The notes under the pieces: model-generated | Seen by the model: only the letters and a program-made list of their open reading frames with translations | The model's database searches: none | Told to the model about the DNA's origin: nothing | NCBI GenBank assembly: GCA_017163975.1 | Contig: JAFFSR010000227.1 | Coordinates: forward strand, 6,128,501 to 6,192,500 | DNA: 64,000 nt | From: Anastatus disparis | Taxonomy: Eukaryota; Arthropoda; Insecta; Hymenoptera; Eupelmidae | Direction of reading: 5' to 3' | Position numbers and translations under genes: made by a program | In this document: in pieces, positions 11,141 through 22,640 of the stretch | How positions within the stretch are numbered: position 1 is the first letter of the stretch | How the letters are laid out: each line of letters opens with the position of its first letter

Positions 11141-11194
11141 AAATTCGAATATATCTCCAACGATGAATTATGGATACTGTTGTTCACGGTCAGA
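11141..11194 (+). repeat. 54-bp dispersed repeat within unit B, copy 1
   Basis: The words AAATTCGAATATATCTCCAA and GTTGTTCACGG match those at 11923-11977 with only a few differences. It lies in the part of unit B that has no counterpart in unit A. Confidence 0.75.
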
Positions 11195-11243
11195 TTGAGG
11201 AAAGAACTGATCTGTAGCGTGGCTAATGATGGTGTGTCGATTG

Positions 11244-11432
11244 TTGCGAGAACAGTAGACAGTCGAAGGCGCGCCAAGTGCGTTAGTCCTTTGTTTAAGC
11301 AAACGCCCAAACTTCCCCGAATAAGGCGCCTTCGTGGGGACGCTGTAAGTAAACGAAGACTTGAAGGAGTGGGGATATAGCAGCTTAAGTAAAGGGTGAT
11401 GGTATATGTTGACTATACTGTTCTCGCAACAA
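11244..11432. repeat. Interrupted hairpin, unit B counterpart of 7404-7466
   Basis: GTTGCGAGAACAGTAGACAG at the left pairs with GACTATACTGTTCTCGCAAC at the right across about 150 bp of loop. The inner words CGAAGGCGC and GCGCCTTCG pair as well. The loop holds moderately GC-rich sequence not seen elsewhere in the window; an open frame across it (11180-11380) is not recognised. Confidence 0.65.
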
Positions 11433-11922
11433 ACTCGCCCCGCCCCGTATTCATTCTTCTTTTATTTAAATTGTTAAATTAAAAAAGCCCTGTATTCATC
11501 CTTCTATTTATTTGTAATATAAAAAAGATTTTTCTTCGTTAAATACGAAATATCAAAAGAAATTATTAAAATTAATAATATAATTAGTTATTGTTAGTTT
11601 TTTCTAATAATCAAATTTTTTTCTTATTAAATCTAAAGCCTAATAATATCTGTTATTAACAGCAAGGGTTAGTTATGAAAACTTTTTTAAAAAGATTAAA
11701 ATATTTGAAAAACGAAATCTGATTATTTTATATACATTAAATTAATATACACATCATGTTAGCCAAATATCAACCAGAACTTATACAGATTTATGCATAT
11801 TCAAATCAGATTAAAACAGAATTGAGAACCATTTACTGATACTAATGAAATAAAATAATTTCAGATTTTAATAAAAAGAAATTTTATATTACATTTAATA
11901 ATTTTCGAAGAAAAATTTTTTT

Positions 11923-11977
11923 AGAAATTCGAAAATATCTCCAACAATGAATTATAGATAATGTTGTTCACGGTTAG
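11923..11977 (+). repeat. 54-bp dispersed repeat within unit B, copy 2
   Basis: Second copy of the 11141-11194 sequence, close to the right end of unit B. Confidence 0.75.
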
Positions 11978-12023
11978 ATAAAAACAAATGATTGTACACA
12001 ACCATATGTAAAAAAAAAATGCA

Positions 12024-15000
12024 ATCATTACTTCATTCGTTTTTCATTTTTCTTCATTCTGCTGTTCAGTCGACAGGCACTATTGAATCGTTATTTCATT
12101 TTTTAGTTTCAATTTCAGAAAAATATAAAAATTCTAAATGGCAAAAAAAATTGAATATCGAGAAACGAAAAATGACGGTATGTTTTTTTTTATATTTCTC
12201 TCATGGCAAAGATGCAATTTTCAGAGAAAATGTAAAATAAAATTGAAAAGTTTTCCACCCAGAGCAAAATCGAATTTGCGTTCGCTGAATGCACGTATAT
12301 CCATGCTTTCTTTAAAGGAAACCAACAAGCTACAACCTTTTACTTCTTGAAAACGAAACCTTTTATAGCTTTTAATATTACATGCGGTACAACGCAATAG
12401 CAATGTTAAATTTTTTTTTTAATGCTGTTGTAAAGATACATTAGGTAAAGATTCGGATCTTTTGTTTGCGAATTTATGGAATCGCATAAGACCTGAGTGT
12501 TATAATGCATAAATAAAATTTAATTGGTCATTTTTTTTTTACAGCGAGATTAATCTGAATTTACGGTGAATTTTAACAGCTGTTTAAGCATTATTTTACA
12601 GAGCATAAATGCAATATAAAAACATATTATTGCGAATATTTCATGTTATAAATTTTTATTACAATATTTCATTAAATCCTTCGCAACATTGTTATCGGTT
12701 ATAATTTTCTTCCATCCATATTTTCAAAATAAATATTTAAAGGAGCTTATAAATTAAATTAATCATGAAATTAAAATTTTAATAAATCGCTCTGAAAATT
12801 GATTCGTAAATTCATCAATTTACTTTTTTGCGTATTAGTCGATATCCAGAGAAATCAACAATAAGAGGCAATAATTTTTCCCGTTCCAATTAAATTAATA
12901 CACGCGTTCATCGAAATATATTTAATTTTACAAATACTTATCCGTATTCCGTTTAATCAAACTTGTAAAAGTAATTCCGACAAGAAGAAAATCAGTTTAT
13001 CCCGAATGAGTTTGCGCGAATGAATACTTTATCCTTAAATACTGATGCAACAAACGCGATTATAAACTTTAGTTCTTGCTTTTTTTTTTCTCTTACTTTA
13101 AAGTATAAAATTACACTCGGGATAATTAATCTTAACTTTCGGATAAAATTACAATTTATCCCGGTCTTTTACAATTCAAAGAGAGCCTTTGCCTAAGCTT
13201 CGTTCGCTCAATTGAAATAGATATATCGGTAATTTAATTAACGTGTTTAAACTTCAAACGTTTGTCTCTCGAGTCAATGTTATTATATTAATCTAATTGA
13301 AAACAGAAGACGTTTAATTATTTCCTCTTTGCCCGACAAACATCTTAAACGCTTCGACAAACGTGCTACAGTTTTTGATATATCTTTTTGGCATTAATTT
13401 AAAGATAAAATTTAATCTTTAAGATAACTTAATTTTTCTTTCGCCTTGTAATAATGAATGAAACTTTATGATGCAATACCCATCAAATTTCAAAAATGAA
13501 GTTTTGAAATAAATTAAAAATATTCATTCTAATGAAGTTACTATTTTATTAACGATGGTTTTATAATTATGTATGGAATAATTTTTGTTGCATAGTTAAT
13601 AAAGAATTTAATTTAATTTACGAACTTGTTTAATTAAGAAGATATTTTTTTAGCAACTATTTTCATAATTTTACCAACATTCAACGTATTACGGACGAGT
13701 TAAATAACCCAGTAGTGAAATTTTGATTAAAAAATTAGCATAAAATGTTGTTGCTTTTTCGCATTTAATAACATAACTTTTCTGATAAAAAATAAATTTC
13801 ATGTTATTTATTTTCGTTAAATCTGATAAACACATGTGACCCAGTCGTTATTTTCCTGATTGTTTTTCTTGGCCTATAAACTTCGGTAGTTTTAGTGCTA
13901 ATTTTTTCCTTTACGATCCCATTTCCAATCCTTAATAATAAGAAAATGAAAAATTTTGTTGTTGACTTTAATGTATTTCAGCAAATGGAACTAGCTCAAC
14001 ATTTTCTCTTTTAATCTTTCTTTATTTTTACCTTTTTACTCTGCGGAACTTGGCAGTTATTACATCCAAACGCATCAAATGTTACTTTAATAAACCTGCT
14101 AACCAGGAAAATATAAACTCCAGCGTAACGGAAATATCCACATATACACATTAATACAAGTTCAACGATGCGTTTGTATACAGTCAGGTTATACAAGCGA
14201 GAAAAGGAGTAAACAACATATCTGTATATGCATATCATGATTTTTTTTTAACTAAAAATATGTATAAAAATATATCAAAATAAAGGAAGGAAAAATGAAA
14301 AAGAAGCCCGCAAACAAACTGAGAAAAATAGTCTAAAGCAAAAAATTGGAATATATATTAGATAGCTGAAGTGTATCGGAGATATTGTTAAAGCTGAGAA
14401 AAGTGGACGTCAAGAAAAGAGCGCAAACATTTGTACGAGTATGTGGCATGCAAATATAAGGATAATATTTTTCGAGATAACATTTTTCTTCAAAGTAGAT
14501 TTGTTGAATAATGAGAGTGCTTGTTTGTAGAAAGTCGTTTTAAGTACATCCTTTTTTTTTTAAATTTTTTTGCTCGATAAGAAGTTATTAATATATTAAA
14601 TTATTTAAAAAAATTAAAATACGAATAAAATATCACTTTCTATATATATAAAACTTATTATTTTTTGATAAATTGAATAGTTAAGTATTTATTACTAAGT
14701 AATTTATTTTTCACGAATGTTTCTTTTACAAAAATATTGAAACCAATTGAATTATGAAAATTACTTTAAAAAACAAGTTGTATTCTTTCCTTGAATTTTA
14801 AGTACTTTCATAATCGTAACATGAAAATTTCGTTCCTCTTAAAAAAAAAAAACTAATTCTTACAAACATCGAACCTCATTTATCTCACAGACACTAAATT
14901 TAACATTTAAGATTACAATCGATTTAGTCACGTAATCTCCTGGTAACTAGGACATGTTCGAGCAAGATTATTTGGGCTTGTAAGTTTCATTCCTCCTTAA

Positions 15001-17488
15001 AGAGTCAACTTCGCTACCCTCGTCATTCTTGGAATAGTAAAAAGTCATATGGAAAATGAAAAATAATCCAATTTTCTTTTACTATATGACACATTTTATC
15101 TTTGAAATCTCGAAGCACTGCAAATATCGAAAAGAATAATGGACATTATAATTTTGATTTATCGTTCCGCTAAATTCGATTTATCATGATTTACACTCTA
15201 TTGTTATTTTTTTTTTAAATTTAATTGTAATATTTGAACGTTGAAGTTTGTGTATTGTAACTTTGTAAAATGAGATTTACATTATTAATTTTCCATCGTA
15301 TTTACTTATACGAAAATTAACCATCACGAGGAAATAATAATATTGTCCCTTTATACTGAAAATTCGTATCTGTTGATTTAGTTAATAATTGATTTGCTTT
15401 CCCGCATTTTTTATATTTTCATTTTTAATTTCAAATTTCGGCGTGCTAAAATTGTGGTTCGCAAAATTGGGGATACTCATAATTTTTTCAAATACAAAGT
15501 AAACATTTGAAATATGGAGTCTTTTCCATAACAATAACTTTATTCGAATTTTTCATGAGAAATACGTTATTATCAAGAGTTTCGTTTTAAATATACGTTT
15601 TAAAATAAATATGTGATTTTAAAAAAAATTTTTTATTGAGGCGCAGCACGTTAATTGATTCATTATTCAGCTATGTGCTTTTGTTTCTATGTATTTGCTT
15701 TGCCATAATATTCTGCGTAATGTATAGCTTCGCAAAAAAAAAATTTGAAATATTTTTTTAATCGAGGAAGCGGGATTTTAATTATATAATGTTATATTAA
15801 TTTTTATTGTAAAAATGATAAATATTGTTATTTAAAATAATGTTGAAAAAAAAAATTCTTGTTTTTTTCTTTAAATACTTATATATTTTAAACATAAAAA
15901 GTAAAATGAGTCTATTTCTATAATTTTTAAAATTATCAATGTCAATTCCAACGTTCATAATTGTAAAAGTATTTTTATATTAAATACAAGTACTGTAAAA
16001 ATTCATTTACCTACAGCTTCACTAATTAATCTACTTATCTTTTTACATAAATTTTAATTCTCAAAAAGTCACAATTACACGAATTTTAAAAAATTCATGC
16101 TCTCCGTTCTCATGATCCTTATTCTACAATTTTCGAAATTTCGCTATATAGAAATTCTTATAACGACTCTCTGAGAATTTAGAATATAGCAAACGCTATT
16201 AAAACTCGCAGCTATATAATACGATTCGTGATGCTAACGAATCCTCATCCTCATCGTAATTTGAACTTCCAAACAAATGAGCACCTTCATTATCAGTTGA
16301 ATTTGGCGGCTTGTTGATGAAATAGGGTACCCTTCTTCTCTTCTCTTCGAGTAACGGAATAGCAAAGATGTCAAGCTCTTGTAATTCAAAGATTATTCAG
16401 AATATCACGCGTTTAGATATATACAATGTATAGTTATATAGAAGTGGCAGGGAAGTGCGATGAATTATTTAATTTTTTCGTAAAAATATAAATTGAAGTT
16501 AAAATGTAAATAAGAAAAATTAATGTAAAAGGATATAAAAAGAGAAATTACATTTTTTTTAAATTGGTTCATGTTATTTTATTTATACTTTTTTTTTAAT
16601 AAACTTAAAACAGTATTATTGTATATATTTAAAAAAAAAATTTATTTACGTTATTTTATTTATAATCCTTTTAAAATAAATTCCAAGCAGTATTTTGCAA
16701 TCTCGTTGAATAAATTACTACCATTCGCAACTATTTACTATGCGCTTAAGTAAATTGTTTGTAAGTAGTTGTTAATGAATAATTGTACTCTAAATAAACG
16801 TTACAATTATTTAAGTAAAACGTAAATTTTTATATATAAATTTAAAAGTAAAAAAAATTTTAAATTTTACATTAGAAATAAGATTAACAATTTAGTACAA
16901 GCAACATTGATTAATGTTAAAAATTTTTTAAGTAGACGTTTCTCAACATATAAACCATATTTGCTTCTTCTCAGAAAGGACTTCTTTAAACATTAAAATA
17001 AAATCCACTTAAAGTAATAAAACGTTAATTATCATTAACTGCCAAGTCTATAAAACACAATAGACTTAAATTTACAAAGCAAACCAGAATAAGCAATATG
17101 CGCTAGGCTAATTTACACGCTTCGTATAGCCGCTCGTGTTTATTATAGCTTAGGCTAATAAGGTGTTACATAGGTGGAGTTATACTATAATTCTCAAGCG
17201 ATTTACCTTTATCCCGTGACGTTGTTTAGCTTAAATAAAGATATTAATTGTTGTGAATAATAAATATATGTTACATAATTAGTTATTGTGTAACGTTTGA
17301 ATTTTGTAAAATTTTGTAACAAGTAAAGTAATTAGTGTTAGTGAAATATATTTAATGCATTAAATATTATTGTATAAAAAATAAGATGCATTTTTAATGG
17401 ATATTATAATATTATATTTACTGTGATATAATCAAATGAAGAATATTCAAAATTTAATTATAAAATGATAGAAACAATGTTCTTGTAG
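12024..17488. other. Gene desert
   Basis: AT-rich sequence with homopolymer A and T runs. Short open frames at 11992-12350, 14011-14238 and 16571-16753 translate to low-complexity Phe/Lys/Ile/Asn-rich peptides with no domain or splice context. No repeat or RNA gene was recognised. Confidence 0.5.
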
Positions 17489-17624
17489 AAAATTGACCAT
17501 GTTCTGGGCAGAATTTCTGCCTCTTATCTAAAAATTTTGTTTAAAAAATTTCTAGAATTTCCAGATATATGTATCATTTTAACTTACACTGGCCAGAAAT
17601 CCTGCCCAGAACATGGTCAATTTT
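17489..17624. mobile_element. Small inverted-repeat element, about 136 bp
   Basis: AAATTGACCATGTTCTGGGC at 17489 is matched by its reverse complement ending at 17624; the arms total about 33 bp and extend through CAGAATTTCTGCC / GGCCAGAAATCCTG. The loop is about 70 bp of AT-rich sequence. The arm word TTCTGGGCAG..TTTCTG loosely resembles the arms of the hAT-type MITE at 9327, but the end is not CAGTG. Confidence 0.75.
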
Positions 17625-17899
17625 TTAGCAGAGTTTTCGGGCAGAGTGAAAATAAGTTTATAATAGTTTATAATAGTAGACAAAAGCTGATTAGAAAAAA
17701 ATTACAGAATGAAATACATGAGAACCGCGTTAATAACGTTCAGTACTTATTTTTTAATTTCTAAATAGCGTAAGTCACATTGATTATATTATTCAATTTA
17801 ACTTATGAGACATTCCATACTAACTTAACAATATTTAATTTAATTTTAAAATACATCAACATCATCCAGTCGTCAAATGAGAATATTATGTTTCGAAAC

Positions 17900-18039
17900 T
17901 TAATCTCGCGGGAGTAGTTATAAGAAACCAACCTCTGGGAGATAAGGCCAAAATTTTTGGCCTTATCTCCCAGAGGTTGGTTTCTTATAACTACTTTCAA
18001 ATTGTTTGGAGATTTAAAAATTTTATCATTAATCTCGCG
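17900..18039. repeat. Direct repeats TTAATCTCGCG flanking a palindrome
   Basis: The 11-bp word TTAATCTCGCG occurs at 17900-17910 and again at 18029-18039, bracketing 118 bp that contain the palindrome at 17913-17995. It may be a long target-site duplication or a slipped duplication. Confidence 0.6.
17913..17995. repeat. Perfect 83-bp palindrome (41-bp arms)
   Basis: AGTAGTTATAAGAAACCAAC at the left and GTTGGTTTCTTATAACTACT at the right are exact reverse complements. Pairing continues through CTCTGGGAGATAAGGCCAAAA to a single unpaired central base, with no mismatch by eye. A cruciform or hairpin would be very stable. Confidence 0.93.
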
Positions 18040-20370
18040 AGGTTCGGTAAGAAAATATCTTTTGAAAAATAACTGGCGTATACTTCAAAGACTTCATTTT
18101 CAAAAGAATTTTCATACACCTTGAATTTTTATTATAAAGCCAAGCTTGATATCTACTTTCTTTTCTTTAAGCAAGCTCTTCTTGTCAAAGAAATAAAATA
18201 CGAGGCGAATGATATTCTTGACTTCAAATGAAAAGCTTCCCGGGCCATGCATAATGTAAGACATGTAGATTCATAAATTTACATTAACATTATATGTCTG
18301 CGTTATAAAGTAAGAGAAATAAAAAATAACGATGTATCTGTGAAATTGAATTCTTTTTTTGAATGGAAGCTAATTTACACGGAATACAGTATATCTTCAA
18401 CTTCGCAAATGTAATTTTTATGTTTTTTTTACAAAGTTACGTAAAAAAAAATTGAAGAAGAAGTGTTTATTAATGAACATCTTGCAAATTATAAAAGGGT
18501 CTATCTATAAAATATGTCTATTTTTATTAATTAAATTTATAAAAAAAGTCGATAAAATTTAAAAAGTTATTGATCTATATTTTGGAGTGCCAAATCACAA
18601 ACGTATTAATTTCTTTGCTAAAGAATTTTTTACACCATATACATTCTCTTTGTAAAGACAAATATTTGTATATCTATCTATTGGCCTTTTTTATTCGTGT
18701 CTCGAATCGCAATTTGCAAATTATCTCCGTAAAAGTAAAATAGAACAGAGAAAAGAAAGATAAGCAGCGAACTTACAGCTTCGAGAACAAAAGATTTTTA
18801 TTAATTCTATTTTATTTTTCTTCTCTTTGTTCTTCTTTATTTCTTTTATTAAGAAAGTCAAGTTCTTTATATATTCATGCAAAAAGTAATTTAACATAAA
18901 ACTTGCCAAGTAATTTAATATTAAACTTTTATTATTACATTACTTAACTTTAAAGTGGTTTTTAAACATAATCATTTTTTCATTTGGATTAAAAGAAATG
19001 TTGAAAAACAGACTTTATAATTTCGAAAAAAATTCATATACGGAATATGAAATATATATATTTTTGTTCATATTGTCTTTTAATTAAAATTTATCTTTGT
19101 TAAAATATATCAATTTAATATTTGTCACAAATTACCGTGTAGATTTAATCCCGCATAGATACTTCTTTTTTTTCTTTTTTTTTTTATTTAAAAGAGAACA
19201 GAATAGATGAATACAAGATAAAAGTACCCTGCACAAAGCTTAACTTCAACGAGCATTGTTGTTTATTTAGCCTTTTACTTCGATTTAGGAAACGTAAAAG
19301 GGTTCCTTTTGTATTTTACAATAGGGTGCTCGTACAGAATATCCTTTGATACACGAAATCACGACACACTGACTGCTCGCAAAATACACACATCGGTAAT
19401 CTTAAAAAGTACGCTATAGATAACCATTGATTGGGTAAGTAAGTAATACGTTCAGTTGTTTTTTTTTTATAAAAGGATACTTTTGAAAAGTTTTTTGTTG
19501 CAGCATGATAAGATTGATGTTTATATTTTGAAATATTTAAGTTCTGGTGGTCGAGATTTTCACATAAATAGTAAATATTAAAAATTAAATTCATAATTAT
19601 TAAAATTTGTATTTATAAAATTTTGTATATAATTCAACGTATAGATTAAAAGTTTATATCTTTTTAAGTATAAATTTATTTTAGTTATTGTAGTAAAATT
19701 TATGATTGAAAAAAAGGTTTTCGTCTTAGCTAAAATACATGTTTAATAAAGACATTTTGAAATAATTAATGAAAAAACTGTATGACCATAAAAGAGATGC
19801 AAATTTTTTTTAAAAAGCCTTAAAATGTGTATAAAATTGCTCGTAATTTTAAAAAAATTGAGCTTTAGAAAGGATGTGACTTTTCTTTATAATTTTATGT
19901 AAAAAAAATATTAAGAAAATCCGAGAACAACATGCAAAACACTCTTCTTGTCAGTATAATTACTTTTTAATTTGCGGCACGCTAATCAGAAACGAACTTT
20001 ATTTTGCGAAAAAGATTGTTTATGAAAAAAAAAATCCAATCTCCCGCGTTGTTAATATCACGTTAATAAAAATAAAAAGTTTTATAAAAAAAGTATAAAT
20101 TAATATTTAATGAACAAAAAACGAAAGTTTCGATTTAAAAATGTTATTGTTATAGTTTCAGTTTTTATTAAGAAATCAGAAAAGTTAAAAGTTTTCCCGT
20201 TTTCGCTAATATACATATAATTTTAATGTAATGAGACGAGTGCGATGATCACTTTACGCATTAGTTGCGTATATTATTTTTTCTAACAAGTGCGCAAAAT
20301 TCTAAGAATGACAAACTTGCGTCTGTGATAGCATGTACAATCTTGTTCGAAGACTATCAAGATTGTAAAA
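18040..20370. other. Gene desert
   Basis: AT-rich, no gene recognised. Open frames at 18721-18909 and 19316-19594 have no family features. A small hairpin TACAATCTTG...CAAGATTGTA lies at about 20337-20367, just before the GC island. Confidence 0.5.
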
Positions 20371-20473
20371 GGTAGCCGAGGTTGGGGCGCAGGACGGGGT
20401 CCAGGGGCGGAGCCCTGTGGGGTGCAGGGGGCAAAGCCCCTGAGAGGGTTCAGGGGGCAGCGCCCCCTCCTCC
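20371..20473. repeat. GC-rich island of three hairpin units
   Basis: About 100 bp of very GC-rich sequence in an AT-rich surround. Three short hairpins follow one another: CAGGGGCGGAGCCCTG (20402-20417), CAGGGGGCAAAGCCCCTG (20425-20442) and CAGGGGGCAGCGCCCCCT (20451-20468). They are joined by GGGGTC / GGGGTG / GAGGGTT linkers at a spacing of 23-26 bp. The pattern GGTCCAGGGGCGGAGCCCC resembles palindromic intergenic repeats common in some bacterial and organellar genomes. An open frame over it (20283-20507, minus) is Pro-rich by composition only. Confidence 0.85.
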
Positions 20474-20783
20474 AAAAATAAATAATATTTCTAATACAAA
20501 AATACAACTAATAAAACAATTAAATTAAAATTCCATGAAAATATATTATTAAAATAATAATTGAGAATCCCTCACCCCTCTTTAAAACAATAAATAAGAA
20601 ATTATTTAAATAATTAATTCCAAAATTAATTAATAAGAGAGTTCACGTATTGCAAAAAAAAATTGTACATAGCACTTTAAAAGAGCACCACAAGAGCTTT
20701 CAAATGAGATGTATAAATGTCTGTTATGATGTATAGTTACTGAAATATAACACTTTAAAAAATAAAAAAAATTTTTTTTAGAT

Positions 20784-20963
20784 GAAATCATTTTACGCAC
20801 GCTGAAATCATTTTACGCACGCTCAAATCATTTTACGCACGCTCAAATCATTTTACGCACGCTGAAATCATTTTACGCACGCTCAAATCATTTTACGCAC
20901 GCTGAAATCATTTTACGCACGCTAAAATCATTTTACGCACGCTGAAATCATTTTACGCACGCT
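20784..20963 (+). repeat. 20-bp minisatellite, 9 units
   Basis: Nine consecutive 20-bp units share the invariant 19-mer AAATCATTTTACGCACGCT. Only the first base of each unit varies, reading G,G,C,C,G,C,G,A,G. Degenerate relatives lie nearby (about 21014-21035, with GAAATCGAATTTTGCGCACG). The run is too regular and lacks spacers, so it is not a CRISPR. Confidence 0.95.
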
Positions 20964-22449
20964 AAACAAATGCGTCTCATAATATGATATTTTATGTACG
21001 CAAATGAGTACATGAAATCGAATTTTGCGCACGCCGTTAGAAAATAAATATTAAGTATTTTATGAGATGCTCATTAACTCCTTAAAGAATAAAATTTGGC
21101 AATCTTCTCGCAATTACCAGGCTGCTTAGGCTTATTGATAAGTAAATCGATGTACGAAAATTACCCGAGCACTAGTTAACTTTGGATCTTCGTTATATAC
21201 TGTGAAACTTTGTTATATCACATTCGAGGCGAACTAGTTAAAAGCGTATTCTATCGGATAACCCTTAAATAAGTTTGAATAAACGGGCGTCCTTCTTCTT
21301 CTCCTTCCTCCTTCTGTATCTAGTCTCGAATAGATAGCTTCGTGAAATATCCCTGTATGAATTTCATCAATAGGATGGAAAGGACAACGTGGGCTAAAGA
21401 TATCGAAATTTTACAATAGTTGATCGATTTCGTGCTGCGACTTGTTAGTTTCTCGAAAATTATTGAGGAATGAAATTGCAGGATGAATGGATACATTAGA
21501 TTCTTGAAGAAGTTGGCTGCTGCCTCTATTGTTAAAATCGATTGCAATTGAATGCAATGAAACGAAGGGATACGAAAATCAAGATGTAACGAGAGAAAAC
21601 TAAACGTACTGAATTAGAAATTACTTTTACAAATTTACTTGCTTTATCTGAAAATTGTTTGCTATAGTTAATTCTAACTAAATTATTGAAAAGTGTTTTA
21701 AAATTTTAGTATGAAAATTACTTTTAAGAATTAAATTGGAGAGGAATTAGTTAAGGTAAATTTTAAATTATTTATAATCAACTTTTATAATTTTACAAAT
21801 TTACCTTATCTCTTTAGTAATAAAATAAGATTTAAAAAGTTGATTACAGTTTTGAATTTTAAATTATTATCAGCTGTTCAAAGTCATTAGAATACATCAT
21901 CACCATAGATAGTTTCATATATCTACAGGTTGCTGTCTTTCGGAAAGAGCTTTACGGTTATGACAACAATACTATTTTAAATAATATTATCAAAATATGT
22001 TTCTAATAATTATAAATAAAATATTAAATAAAAAAATCAATTTGTGAATGTGTGCGTTTTCACATGTGTTTATATGGGCGCGCTCGTCTGTGCACACATG
22101 CAATATGTACTTGAGAAAGAATTAAACGATTTTTAAACCACTTTATTTTTTTTTTCTAGAGATAACAGTTGAATTTCAGCTTTTTATTTAAATCGACATG
22201 TTTTTTATTTCATATCGATTCATCAAAATTTAAATGGTTTTTTTTAACCGTTTTAGATTTTTATAGTGTCCATTTTATGAAACCTACGTATATAAATGTT
22301 GAAGTAATTTTTTCTATCAATTCCAGCGAGAACCTTTTAGATAACTATCATCGTTCGTTTTATATGGAGAAATATTTTTGCGAAAAAAATCGTTTATTTT
22401 ATGATCCTCGGTGATTCGAACAAATCTTCAAATAGTTTTAAAATGTCAT
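20964..22449. other. Gene desert
   Basis: No supported gene. Short open frames at 21320-21547 and 22169-22414 are unrecognised and of AT-rich composition. Confidence 0.5.
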
Positions 22450-22640
22450 GAGGTCGTCAGTGGCTCAGTCGGTAGAGCGATGGATTCGTAATCTCGAGGT
22501 CGCCAGTTCGAATCTCGCTCTCGGCTGTTTTATACAAGCACCACTGTGCGTTACATGTGCTTTGTTCTTAAACACACTGATGATCTCCGTCGCTAATTAG
22601 CATCGTAATGATAGCTGAAAACAGTGACGTTAAAAAAAAT
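22450..22640 (+). mobile_element. tRNA-derived SINE copy 2
   Basis: The head is GAGGTCGTCAGTGGCTCAGT with A-box TGGCTCAGTCGG and a B-box region CCAGTTCGAATCTCG. It is followed by the family body (CAAGCACCACTGTG, ACATGTGCTTTGTTC, CGTCGCTAATTAGCATCG) and the tail GACGTTAAAAAAAATA. Confidence 0.92.

Larger units (their letters stand above)
8066..12023. repeat. Tandem segmental duplication, unit B
   Basis: Second copy of the segment described as unit A, in the same orientation and directly abutting it. Relative to unit A it carries about 820 extra bases at 8657-9478 (small secreted-protein gene plus a hAT-type MITE), a 123-bp MITE at 10036-10158, and about 220 extra bases around 10999-11218. It lacks the 1,907-bp transposon of unit A. 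Confidence 0.88.

Noticed and set aside
3232..12023. Integrated virus or polydnavirus-like segment
   Set aside because: No viral gene, capsid or integrase-like frame, and no excision motif was recognised; the structure is explained by a tandem duplication with transposon insertions.
20283..20507. Proline-rich 74-aa protein
   Set aside because: The Pro/Gly/Arg-rich part is just the GC-hairpin repeats read in one frame.
20784..20963. CRISPR array
   Set aside because: The 20-bp units abut one another without spacers, and the setting is eukaryotic.
22450..22523. tRNA gene calls at this and the other SINE heads
   Set aside because: A- and B-box words are present, but anticodon and acceptor stems do not pair, and all copies continue into the same non-tRNA body and A-rich tail.
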